Shown: positions 9,634-17,923 of the stretch, piece by piece | Layout: every line of letters begins with the position of its first letter | How positions within the stretch are numbered: the first letter of the stretch is position 1 | NCBI RefSeq assembly: GCF_024757985.1 | Contig: NZ_CP103289.1 | Coordinates: forward strand, 3,534,001-3,598,000 | Direction of reading: 5' to 3' | DNA: 64,000 nt | Source of the DNA: Cellulomonas sp. NS3 | Lineage (GTDB): Bacteria; Actinomycetota; Actinomycetes; Actinomycetales; Cellulomonadaceae | Notes under the pieces: generated by a model | Database searches by the model: none | Told to the model about the DNA's origin: nothing | Seen by the model: the letters and a program-made list of their open reading frames with translations, nothing else | Translations under genes and position numbers: made by a program

Positions 9634-10964
9634 CGGCGCCCGCCGGCGCACCCGCCACCGCACCCCGTCGACCGCGGCCGCGCTCGGTGGTGCACGCCGA
9701 CGTCGCGCAGCCGGCGGTGCAGCTCAACCGGTGGATCGCCGTCGTGGCGCTCCTGCTCACCGGGCTGCGCATCCGCCTCGGTCAGGAGCTCGTCCCGGGG
9801 ATCCTCGTGGCGGTGGCCCTGCTGCCCGTGTGGCTGCCGGCGCTGCGACGGTTCGCCGGCGCGCGGCTCGTCGTGGGCCTCGGCGCCCTCGCGCTGCTCA
9901 ACGGGGTGTGGCTGGGCGTCTGGTCCTCGGCGGACCACACGGTGAGCCAGGGGCTCGCGACCGGCGCCTCGCTGCTGCTCCTCGGGATTCTCGGCGGGAT
10001 CGGGGTCGTCCTGTGGGCGCGCACCGTGCTGCCCGACGCGTGGGTCGGCATCTGGCTCGGGCTCGGCGCGCTCGCGTCCGAGCTCGCGAGGCCGGCCGGG
10101 TGGGGCGGGAACCCCTGGAAGTTCGCTCTCGCCGTTCCCGTGTCGATCGTCGTGCTGTCCGCGGTGCGCCTCTCGCGCCGCCGGTTCGTGGACGTCGTCG
10201 CGCTCGTCGTGCTCGCGCTGTTCTCGGCGACGCAGGACTCGCGGTCCGCGTTCGCGATCTACCTCGTCGCGGCCGCGCTCCTGCTGTGGCAGACGGTGCC
10301 CGCGGCCGCCGCGGGCGAGGGCCGCTCGTGGCGCCGGCGCGGGCGGATCCTGCTCGTGATGGGCGCCGTCGTGGCGGCGACCTACAACCTCGGCGTCGCG
10401 CTCGTGCTCGACGGCCACCTCGGCGAGTCGGCCCAGCAGCGCACCCTCGCGCAGGTCCGGACGTCGGGCTCGCTCCTGCTGGGCGGACGGCCCGAGCTCG
10501 CCGCGACCGCCGCGCTCATGCGCGAGCGGCCCCTCGGCTTCGGTCCCGGCACGCTGCCGAGCCCGGGCGACGTCACGACGGCCAAGGAGGGCATGGCCGC
10601 GATCCACTACGACCCCGACAACGGCTACGTCGAGCGCTTCATGTTCGGCACCCAGTTCCGGCTGCACTCGGTCGTGGGCGACCTCTGGGCGGCCTTCGGC
10701 ATCCCGGGTGCCGCGCTCGCGCTCGCGGTGCTCGTGCTCGTCGTGCTCGCGCTCGCGGGCGCCCTGACGGCCAGGCAGGCGAGCGGCGTGACCGTCTGGC
10801 TGACGTTCCTGGTCGTGTGGGACCTGTTGTTCGGCCCGCTCTACGCGTCCGCGCCGGCGCTCGTCGCGGCGCTCGGGCTCGCGCTGCTGCGCAAGGAGCC
10901 CGCACCCGCGGAGCCGGCGGCCGCGGAGCCCCCGGCTGCGCCGGCGCGCGCGTACTCGCCGTAG
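9630..10964 (+). CDS. Wzy-like polysaccharide polymerase / O-antigen ligase family membrane protein
   Basis: A 444-residue protein with about ten hydrophobic helices. A large external loop at roughly residues 255-350 carries RTSGSLLLGGRPE, RPLGFGPGTLPSPG and HYDPDNGYVER, followed by HSVVGDLWAAFG. This Wzy/WaaL-type layout fits an enzyme that joins lipid-linked repeat units outside the membrane. I placed the start at GTG 9630, where third-position G/C bias begins in this frame; an ATG at 9525 is possible but lies in non-coding-like sequence. Its C-terminal 41 codons overlap, antisense, the end of the GT2 gene at 10841. No other polymerase candidate exists in the locus. Confidence 0.8.
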   Translation: MTAPAGAPATAPRRPRPRSVVHADVAQPAVQLNRWIAVVALLLTGLRIRLGQELVPGILVAVALLPVWLPALRRFAGARLVVGLGALALLNGVWLGVWSSADHTVSQGLATGASLLLLGILGGIGVVLWARTVLPDAWVGIWLGLGALASELARPAGWGGNPWKFALAVPVSIVVLSAVRLSRRRFVDVVALVVLALFSATQDSRSAFAIYLVAAALLLWQTVPAAAAGEGRSWRRRGRILLVMGAVVAATYNLGVALVLDGHLGESAQQRTLAQVRTSGSLLLGGRPELAATAALMRERPLGFGPGTLPSPGDVTTAKEGMAAIHYDPDNGYVERFMFGTQFRLHSVVGDLWAAFGIPGAALALAVLVLVVLALAGALTARQASGVTVWLTFLVVWDLLFGPLYASAPALVAALGLALLRKEPAPAEPAAAEPPAAPARAYSP

Positions 10965-11908
10965 GTCCGCCCGGCGACACCCGCGAGGACCCCCCAGCCG
11001 CTCGCCGCCCGGAGCTCACCGTGGGCTCGCCGCACGAGCGACCCCGTGAGGCTGCCCGTGAGCGCCTGCGCGGCGCCGAGCCCCAGGAGCGCGGTCCCGC
11101 GGGCGACGAGCGCGAGCCGCGCCCGGAACCGCCCCGGCACGGTGGGCTGCAGCGCGAGGTGCACCCGGCTCCACGTCGTCCCGGTGCGGTAGGAGCGGCG
11201 CAGCACCCACGCGCGCGTCGCGCGGTCCGCCGGCACGGGGTCGTCGACCACGGCCTCCGCGCACCAGCGCACCGTCTCGCCCCGGGCGGTGAGCGTGCGC
11301 GTGAGCATCGTGTCCTCGCCGCCGCTCGTGCCGAAGCGCTCGTCGAAGCGGAGCCCGAGCCGGCGCAGGACCCGCAGGTCGAGCAGGAGGTTGTTGGTCG
11401 CGGCGCCGGGCACGACGGCGCCGGTCGTCCGGGCCGCCCGTGGGGCGAAGAACCCGCTCGCCTGCACCCAGGGGTCGACGGGCCTCGTGAGCTGCTTGAC
11501 CGCGGGTCCCGCGACCGCGGCGCACCCCCAGCGGGTCCACGCGTCGACGAGGTGGGCGAGCCAGCCGTCCCGCGGCAGCTCGTCGTCGTCCACGAAGACG
11601 AGGACGTCGCTCGCGGCGCTCTCGTCGAGCGCCCGGTTGCGCACCGCGGCGAGCCCCGGGCGCGGTTCGTGGCGGTACTCGACGCGGCCGGACCAGTGCC
11701 CGGTCACGAAATCGCGGGCGCTCGCGTCGGGGTCGTTGTCGACGACGAGCACCCGCACGGCGCCCACCAGCGCCTCGGCCAGCGCCTCCGCCTGCGGCAC
11801 GACCTCGCTCAGCGCGCTCGCGAGCGTCCGGGGGCGGCGGAACGTCGCCACGGCGACGGTGACCGACGGGCCGGTGTCGCGGCCGGCCGCCGCCCCCGGC
11901 GAGGTCAG
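10841..11908 (-). CDS. Family 2 glycosyltransferase, probable CTG start
   Basis: A 355-residue GT2 enzyme for assembly of the EPS repeat. It shows VTVAVATFRRP at the N-terminus, VVDNDPDA, PGLAAVRNRALDE and VFVDDDELP (the DXD region), then GGEDTML as the acidic acceptor motif. No ATG, GTG or TTG is available between the upstream gene and the first conserved strand. The only candidate is CTG at 11906-11908, which forms a 4-base CTGA overlap with the upstream stop. It is a close paralogue of the gene before it, sharing the YxEYARxxA tail motif. The last 124 bases overlap the convergent polymerase gene. The assignment is firm; the start is inferred. Confidence 0.85.
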   Translation of the reverse strand: MTSPGAAAGRDTGPSVTVAVATFRRPRTLASALSEVVPQAEALAEALVGAVRVLVVDNDPDASARDFVTGHWSGRVEYRHEPRPGLAAVRNRALDESAASDVLVFVDDDELPRDGWLAHLVDAWTRWGCAAVAGPAVKQLTRPVDPWVQASGFFAPRAARTTGAVVPGAATNNLLLDLRVLRRLGLRFDERFGTSGGEDTMLTRTLTARGETVRWCAEAVVDDPVPADRATRAWVLRRSYRTGTTWSRVHLALQPTVPGRFRARLALVARGTALLGLGAAQALTGSLTGSLVRRAHGELRAASGWGVLAGVAGRTYGEYARAGAAGGSAAAGSAGAGSLRSSASPSAATSAGADA

Positions 11909-12909
11909 CTCGAGCTCGCCGGCTCGGGCGCGGCGGGCCGCGCGTACTCCGAGTAGACGGTCCCCGCGAGCCCCGAGAGCACGCCGGCGCCGCGGGCGAG
12001 GGTCCGGCGCCCCCGGGCCTCGTGCGCGGCGGACCGCGTGACGAACCCGAAGGCGGTCCGGGCGGCGCCGACCGCGACGCGGCCGCCCCCGAGCGCGAGC
12101 AGCGACGCCCGCGCGCGCAGCCGTGCGGGCGGAGAGCCGGCGACGACGAGGCTCACGCGGGTCCAGGTGTTCCCGGCGCGGTACGCGCGCTGCAGCACCC
12201 ACGCGCGCGTCACGCGGCTCGGGGGCACGACGTCGGTCACGACGGCCTCGTCGCACCACACCATGCGCAGACCGTGCGCAGCGGCCTGCCGGGTGAACAG
12301 CGAGTCGCTGCCGCCCGTGAGGCCGAACCGCGCGTCGAAGCGCAGCCCGGCCGCGTCGACCTGGCGCACGTCGAGCAGGAGGTTGTTCGTCGCCGCGAGC
12401 GTCACCTCGGTCCCGGTGGGCAGACGGCGCCGGTCGAAGAACCGGCCGGCACGCACCCACGGGTCGGGCGGCACGACGTACTCCGAGACCACCGGTCCCA
12501 CGACCGCGAGCGGCCGGTCGACGAGGTACTGCTGGACGAGCCGGCGCAGCCAGCCGTCGCTCGGCCGCTCGTCGTCGTCGATGAAGACCAGGAGGTCGTC
12601 ACCGGCGGCCTCGTCGAGCGCCCTGTTGCGTCCGTGCGCGATGCCGGGCTGCGGCTCGTGCACGTACCGCGCGCCCTCCACCTGTGCGACGACGTCCCGG
12701 CCCCCGGCCGCGGGGTCGTTGTCCACGACGACCACGCGGGCCCGGGGCCCGAGCTCGGCGGCCTGCGCGACGAGCGTCGGCAGCACCGCTCGCAGGTCGT
12801 CGGGCCGGAGGTACGTGAGCACCGCGACCGTCACGGACAGGTCCGCCACCGACGGCTCCCCCGCGCCCGCCCCGGGGGGCCGTGCGCCGCCGTCACCCTC
12901 GTGCGTCAC
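11905..12909 (-). CDS. Family 2 glycosyltransferase
   Basis: A 334-residue GT2 enzyme. Motifs in order are VTVAVLTYLRPDDL, VVVDNDPAAGG, QPGIAHGRNRALDEA, VFIDDDERP (the metal and nucleotide-binding acidic cluster) and GGSDSLFTR. It is followed by a basic, alanine-rich C-terminal part without an obvious membrane anchor. The GTG at 12909 overlaps the stop of the giant secreted-protein gene by four bases (GTGA), and its own stop overlaps the start of the next GT2 gene. The three form one translationally coupled unit. The two GT2 genes align through most of their length, so they look like an old duplication. The sugar transferred cannot be told from the sequence. Confidence 0.9.
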   Translation of the reverse strand: MTHEGDGGARPPGAGAGEPSVADLSVTVAVLTYLRPDDLRAVLPTLVAQAAELGPRARVVVVDNDPAAGGRDVVAQVEGARYVHEPQPGIAHGRNRALDEAAGDDLLVFIDDDERPSDGWLRRLVQQYLVDRPLAVVGPVVSEYVVPPDPWVRAGRFFDRRRLPTGTEVTLAATNNLLLDVRQVDAAGLRFDARFGLTGGSDSLFTRQAAAHGLRMVWCDEAVVTDVVPPSRVTRAWVLQRAYRAGNTWTRVSLVVAGSPPARLRARASLLALGGGRVAVGAARTAFGFVTRSAAHEARGRRTLARGAGVLSGLAGTVYSEYARPAAPEPASSS

Positions 12910-15900
12910 TGCGCCGGACCTGCCCACAGGTCACGGAAGCCGACCGTCGCGGGCAGCGTCGTGGACGAGCCCGAGAGGTAGGAGTGCAGCCCGATCGAGC
13001 CGGGCACCTGCAGGGCCGCCGTGGCGTCGGTCGTCGTGAGCTGCCACGCGGCGGGCTCGGCCGTCCCGTCGCGCCAGACCTTCGCGCGGATCGTCGTCGG
13101 CGTCGTGCCGGTGACCTGGAGCCGGACCCGCAGGGGCTGGCCGGCGACCGAGGTCAGGCCGGCCACGTCGGCCGCCGTCAGCGTCGTCGCGCCGCGCTGG
13201 AGCTGCAGCGTGACCTTGCCGCCGGGCCACAGCCGCAGGCGCGTGCGGTAGTCGTTCGTCGCGTCGACCCGGCGCCCGAGCACCGACACGTACGTGCCGC
13301 CGCCCGTGGGCTCCTGGTCGGGGACGACGGCGACCGTGACCTCGGTGTCCGTCGAGGAGACCCCGTCGAGGTACGTCACGACGTTGGCGCCCGCGGCACC
13401 CATGCGGTGCGTGCCGGTCCCGGCGGCGACCGAGAACCCCGCGGCGGCGGTCGTGGGCGTCCACGTGCCACCGGTCGCCGCGGCGCCCCAGCCGTTCGCC
13501 ACGGTGCGGTCGAACACGTCGCGGGCCAGGTCGGTGACCACGGGCGGGTCGGTGACCGTCACCTGGGCGGTCCGCTGGTGCGTCGCACCCGTGTTGTCGG
13601 TGACCGTCAGGGTGACCGGGTACGTCCCGGCGGCGTCGTAGTCGTGCGTCGCCGTCGCGCCCGTCGCCGTGCCGCCGTCGCCGAACGTCCAGGCATAGGC
13701 CGTGACGGTGCCGTCCGGGTCGGACGACGTGGAGCCGTCGACCGCGACCGTGAGGTCCGAGGTCGTCGACGTGAACGCCGCGATCGGGGGCACGTTCGGC
13801 GGCGGGTCCGTGACCGTGACCTGCTGGCTGGTCGACGCGCTGCCGCCCTTGTCGTCGGTCACCGTGAGCGTGACGGTGTACGGGCCGCCCACCGCGTACG
13901 GGTGGGTCGCGGTCGCGCCGGTCGCCGTGCCGCCGTCACCGAAGCTCCACGCGTAGGCGGTCACGGTGCCGTCGGAGTCGGACGACGCCGAGGCGTCGAC
14001 CGCGACGGTGCGCTGGCCGGGCGTCGCCGTGAAGGCCGCGACCGGGAGGGCGTTGGCCGGCGCGGTGCCGCTGCCGAGGGTGAAGTGCTCGCGCACCTCG
14101 TCGTCGGTCAGCGCCCGGCCGTAGACGGCGACCTCGTCGATGCGGGCGGCCAGGTACGCCGGGGTCCCGTTCCACGAGCTGTCGCCACCGACGCGCCAGT
14201 AGCCGTTGTACGTCTGCGCGCGCGCCTCGGCGTTGGACCCGACGAGCACACCGTCGACGTACAGGCGCATGCCGGCCGCGGACTGCGACGCCACGAGGTG
14301 GTGCCACGCGCCGTCGTTGTACGCCGCGGGCGACGTGATCTCGACCTGCGTGCCGGGGTAGGCGCCGAACGTGAGCCGGCCCGTCGCGTCCAGGAAGACG
14401 TGGCGGTCGTAGCTCGAGGACAGCCCGCTCGCGGCGCTGCCGAACCCGACGAGCTTGCCGCCCGTCGTCGACGTCGTGCTGAACCACAGCTCCTGCGTGA
14501 AGGCCGACGGGCTCACGAACTGCACGTTGCTGCCGATGGTGTCGTTGACGCCGTCGAACCGCGCCGAGGTGTTCGTCGTGCCGACGATCCCCGAGGGCTG
14601 CCCGAGCACGACGCCGTTGCGGTAGGCGCCCGTGATGTTGCGCACGCCCGAGTCCGCCGCGGTGGGGCCGGACGCCTCGCCCAGTCGCCAGTACAGGTCC
14701 GGGGCGTCGGAGTGGACCGCCTGGCCGTACGGGTCGGCCGGGACCGGCGGCAGGGCCGAGGCACGGCCCGAGAGGACGTAGTGGCTGTCGATCTCGGCCG
14801 CGGTCAGCGGGCGGTCGTAGACGGCGACGTCGTCGATGGAGCCGGTGAAGTTGCGCCCGCCGGACCACGTCGTGTCCCCGCCGATGCGCCAGTAGCCGTC
14901 GAAGGCCAGCGCGCTGACGGTGTCGGCGCGGCTCGCGACCCGCTTGCCGTCGACGTACAGCGACATCCCGTCCGCGCCGAGCGTGCCGGACACGTGGTGC
15001 CACTCGCCGTCGTTGAGCGCGGTCGGCGACTGCAGCGTGCGCGTCGTGCCGGGGAAGGCGCCGAAGAGCACCTGGCCCGACGTGTTCATGTAGAGGTTGC
15101 GGTCGTGGCGCGCGCTGTTCCCGGTCGCCAGGTTGCCGAACCCGACGATCTTGCCGCCGGCCCGCGTGGTCGTCCTGAACCACGCCTCGACCGTGAACGC
15201 GTCCCGGCCCATCTGCGCGCGCTGCGAGGCGACGCGGCCGGCGTCCGTCCCGTCGAAGGTCGACGCGGTGTCCGGATCGCCGGCGACGACGCCCGCGGTG
15301 CCCCGGGTGACCCCGTCGAGCGCGGTCGCCGGGTTGAAGCCGGCCCAGTCCCGCACGGTCGCGCCGGACCCCTCGCCGAGCCGCCAGAACGAGCGGGCGC
15401 CGTCGTCGAGGACCTTCTGGGCGTACGGGCTGAGGGTGCCGTCCGCGGCCACCGTCACGGTGACCCAGTCGGAGTACTGCACGTTGTTGAACGCGTCGCG
15501 CGCGGAGACCCGGTACTGCTGGGTGCTGCCCGGGGCCGCGGTGGTGTCGACGAAGCCGAGCTGCGGGAGGTTCCAGAACTTCGCGGTCACGACCTGCTCG
15601 TTGACGACCGTGCCGCCGCGGTGCACGCGGTAGGTCAGCGTCTCGTTGTCACGGTCGAAGTTGGCGTTCCAGGCGATCCGGACCTCGCCGGCCTCGTGCG
15701 ACTGCGCCGAGACGGGGAAGGACGTGGAGTACAGGCGCGGGCCCTGCTTGTTCGGCGCGATGCTCTTCTTGGCCATGCGCACGAGGCCCTGCTGACGCGT
15801 GCCGTTGACGTGCGTGAACTCGCCGCCGTAGACGACGTAGTCGCCGTTGCCCGTGACCGTCCACGTGGCCTGGCTCGCACCCGTGAAATTGGCCGGCGTG

Positions 15901-17084
15901 AATGCCGGGAAGAACGTCAGCAGGCTCGGCCCGGGGTTTCCCTCGAACTGGAAGTAGCTGCTGTAGAGGTTGCGCCCGACGGGACCGGTCACGAAGTTCG
16001 TGAACGCGTTCGCGTAGTAGGCCGTCCACGGCTCCGTCTGCGGGTAGCCGTCGACCGTCGCGCAGTAGTGCGGGTGCCCCACGGTGTAGGTCACGTCGCC
16101 GCTGGTGTAGACGTCGTAGCTGTCGCCGTGGCAGTCCTCGACCCAGCGCAGGTTGCCCTCCCAGTCCGCGGAGAACGCGCCCTCGAGGTTGCCGCCGCTG
16201 CCGTAGACATAGCCGGTGCCGTAGAAGCCGCGGTCGTCGCCGTACAGGCTGTAGATCGACGCGTTCTCGCCGCCGTTGCGGATCAGGCCGTTGACCGCGA
16301 GGGGCAGCGACGCACCCGTGCTCGCGTCGAGCCGGGCGAGGCCGTAGCCGGGCGACGCCGCGCCGTCGACCGCGGTGAAGCTGCCGCCGACGACCACCGT
16401 CGAGCGGTCCGGGGAGATCGCGATCGCGGCGACCTGGCCGTCGGCCGGCGTCGCGGTGAAGGGCAGGGCCAGCCCGCTCGTGGCGTCGAGCTGCGCGACG
16501 CGGACCCGGTTCGCCCCGCCGGCCTGCGAGAAGATCCCGCCGATGTAGACCGAGGTGTTGGTCGCCTCGACGACCGCGACGCGCGCGTTGACCACGGGCG
16601 CCCAGCTCTGCAGCGCCCCCGTGGCGGCGTCGAACGCGGCGACCCGGTACCGGGTCGAGCCGTTGACCGAGGTGAACTCCCCGCCGACGTACAGGCGCGT
16701 GCCGTCGGGCGAGACCGACAGGCTGCGGGCCTGCGCGTTGAGCGTCGGCGCGAAGCTCGTGATGAGCACGCCCGTCGTGAGGTCGTACGCGAGCAGGTGC
16801 GACCGGGGGACGGTGCTCGTCCCGGGTGCGGCGCCCGCGGGGCGCGCGGTCGTGAAGTTGCCGGCCACGTACACGCGGTTCCCGACGATCTCCTGGTCCC
16901 ACACCACGCCGTCGATCTGGACCGTGGGCAGGCCGTCCGCGGCGACCGTCTCCGGGACGGTCGGGTCGGCGGGCGCGGTGTCCGCCGCCGCCGGCTGCGC
17001 GGCGACGGCGAGCACGCCGGCCGCCATCACGAGAGAGGTCAGGCCGGCGGCGAGCCGACGACCGAGGTGAACGTGCTGGCGCAT
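12906..17084 (-). CDS. Giant secreted multidomain protein (beta-propeller-like, two LamG, two PKD)
   Basis: A 1,392-residue exported protein with a Sec signal peptide at 1-34 ending in AAQPAAA. Residues about 40-470 contain repeated LYVGGEFTSVNG and VVVGGSFTAVDG-like blades resembling the delta-60/DUF5122 propeller. A fibronectin-III-like segment follows (about 475-545). Next are two concanavalin-like LamG domains (about 560-770 and 780-1005), two PKD domains with AYAWSFGDGGTATGATATH repeats (about 1013-1095 and 1098-1180), and a jelly-roll-like C-terminal domain (about 1190-1392). No LPxTG or membrane anchor is seen. The ATG at 17084 has GAGGACC upstream. Location in the EPS unit, coupled to two GT2 genes, suggests a matrix or cell-surface glycan-binding protein; that role is inference. 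Confidence 0.85.
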   Translation of the reverse strand: MRQHVHLGRRLAAGLTSLVMAAGVLAVAAQPAAADTAPADPTVPETVAADGLPTVQIDGVVWDQEIVGNRVYVAGNFTTARPAGAAPGTSTVPRSHLLAYDLTTGVLITSFAPTLNAQARSLSVSPDGTRLYVGGEFTSVNGSTRYRVAAFDAATGALQSWAPVVNARVAVVEATNTSVYIGGIFSQAGGANRVRVAQLDATSGLALPFTATPADGQVAAIAISPDRSTVVVGGSFTAVDGAASPGYGLARLDASTGASLPLAVNGLIRNGGENASIYSLYGDDRGFYGTGYVYGSGGNLEGAFSADWEGNLRWVEDCHGDSYDVYTSGDVTYTVGHPHYCATVDGYPQTEPWTAYYANAFTNFVTGPVGRNLYSSYFQFEGNPGPSLLTFFPAFTPANFTGASQATWTVTGNGDYVVYGGEFTHVNGTRQQGLVRMAKKSIAPNKQGPRLYSTSFPVSAQSHEAGEVRIAWNANFDRDNETLTYRVHRGGTVVNEQVVTAKFWNLPQLGFVDTTAAPGSTQQYRVSARDAFNNVQYSDWVTVTVAADGTLSPYAQKVLDDGARSFWRLGEGSGATVRDWAGFNPATALDGVTRGTAGVVAGDPDTASTFDGTDAGRVASQRAQMGRDAFTVEAWFRTTTRAGGKIVGFGNLATGNSARHDRNLYMNTSGQVLFGAFPGTTRTLQSPTALNDGEWHHVSGTLGADGMSLYVDGKRVASRADTVSALAFDGYWRIGGDTTWSGGRNFTGSIDDVAVYDRPLTAAEIDSHYVLSGRASALPPVPADPYGQAVHSDAPDLYWRLGEASGPTAADSGVRNITGAYRNGVVLGQPSGIVGTTNTSARFDGVNDTIGSNVQFVSPSAFTQELWFSTTSTTGGKLVGFGSAASGLSSSYDRHVFLDATGRLTFGAYPGTQVEITSPAAYNDGAWHHLVASQSAAGMRLYVDGVLVGSNAEARAQTYNGYWRVGGDSSWNGTPAYLAARIDEVAVYGRALTDDEVREHFTLGSGTAPANALPVAAFTATPGQRTVAVDASASSDSDGTVTAYAWSFGDGGTATGATATHPYAVGGPYTVTLTVTDDKGGSASTSQQVTVTDPPPNVPPIAAFTSTTSDLTVAVDGSTSSDPDGTVTAYAWTFGDGGTATGATATHDYDAAGTYPVTLTVTDNTGATHQRTAQVTVTDPPVVTDLARDVFDRTVANGWGAAATGGTWTPTTAAAGFSVAAGTGTHRMGAAGANVVTYLDGVSSTDTEVTVAVVPDQEPTGGGTYVSVLGRRVDATNDYRTRLRLWPGGKVTLQLQRGATTLTAADVAGLTSVAGQPLRVRLQVTGTTPTTIRAKVWRDGTAEPAAWQLTTTDATAALQVPGSIGLHSYLSGSSTTLPATVGFRDLWAGPAQ

Positions 17085-17155
17085 GGGGTCCTCGATTGCC
17101 ACGAAAAACATCGACAGGGCTTTTGCGGTCGCGGAGGACCGATTCGTAGGATATC

Positions 17156-17195
17156 CGCGCGAACCGGACAGCCTCGGGTGCCGACCGGGTGAAAG
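17156..17195. promoter_or_regulatory. TCACCCG element, EPS site 3, upstream of the giant secreted-protein gene
   Basis: CCGGGTGAAAG at 17185-17195 gives TTTCACCCGGTCGGC on the minus strand, matching site 4 at 14 of 15 positions. The 12-mer GCGAACCGGACA at 17159-17170 is the reverse complement of the one at site 2. The core is about 102 bp upstream of the ATG at 17084, in an A+T-richer gap. Promoter and operator roles are inferred. Confidence 0.5.
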
Positions 17196-17215
17196 TCGGC
17201 GCAGACGGGTGCGTT

Positions 17216-17923
17216 TCAGGACGGCGTCGGGGCCGTCGCGTCGAGAACTGCGGCGCCCGGGACGGAGTACACCTCGACGCGCGTGGTCGTGGCGCCGGCC
17301 GGGAGCAGGAACACGTACGTGCCGGTCGCGTCCGCGCCCGCGTCGACCGACGACGGCAGCGGGCTCGAGCCCGAGCCGCTCAGCTGGATGCCCGGCGTCT
17401 GCGCGTCGCCGAAGTACGCGTTCACGACCGCGCCGACGAGGGACAGCTCGGCGTCCGAGCCGTTGCTCACGCGGACCGTGAACCGGACCGAGGGCCCGTC
17501 GATCTCCCCGGGCCCGTCGCCGTCGCCCTGGATCGCCTCGAGCGCGTCGACCGTGACGGTGACGCGCGGCGCGACCTCGGCGGGCGCGCCGACGGCCGAC
17601 GACACGGTGCCGGTCCCGGGAGCCGCCGCGTCGGGCGGGACGGTGACGGGGGCCGCCGTCTCGGGCGCGGGCGTCGGGGCCTCCCCCGCCTCGGCACCCT
17701 CGGTCGTGGCGCCCGCGACGACCGGCGACTGCGAGGCGGTCGAGGACGCGGTCGGGCTCCCCGACGGCGAGGGCGCGGCACCGGGCTCCCCGGCGCCGGC
17801 GCGCACGACGACCCAGACGACGAGCGCGACGACCACCGCGGCGAGGACCGCGAGGGCGACGAGCCGGTTGCGGGGGCTCAGGCGGGCCCAGGGACCGGTC
17901 GAGGGGGTGGGTGTCTCGCTCAT
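17216..17923 (-). CDS. Membrane-anchored protein of unknown function
   Basis: A 235-residue protein with a short cytoplasmic N-terminus, one transmembrane helix at about 25-45 (LVALAVLAAVVVALVVWVVV), a Ser/Thr/Pro/Ala-rich spacer to about 115, and an extracytoplasmic beta-rich domain (about 120-235). The last domain has VTVTVDALEAI, VRFTVRVSNGSD and YVFLLPAGATT, which resembles DUF4352-like immunoglobulin folds, but I cannot name a family. Its ATG overlaps the stop of the upstream glycosyltransferase gene (ATGA). Its place suggests a role at the membrane in EPS assembly or surface attachment, which is only positional inference. Confidence 0.75.
   Translation of the reverse strand: MSETPTPSTGPWARLSPRNRLVALAVLAAVVVALVVWVVVRAGAGEPGAAPSPSGSPTASSTASQSPVVAGATTEGAEAGEAPTPAPETAAPVTVPPDAAAPGTGTVSSAVGAPAEVAPRVTVTVDALEAIQGDGDGPGEIDGPSVRFTVRVSNGSDAELSLVGAVVNAYFGDAQTPGIQLSGSGSSPLPSSVDAGADATGTYVFLLPAGATTTRVEVYSVPGAAVLDATAPTPS

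Noticed and set aside
12288-12310. CGGGTGAA inside the GT2 gene as another EPS operator
   Set aside because: It lies within coding sequence for conserved residues and lacks the extended match; the 7-mer is expected by chance in such GC-rich DNA.
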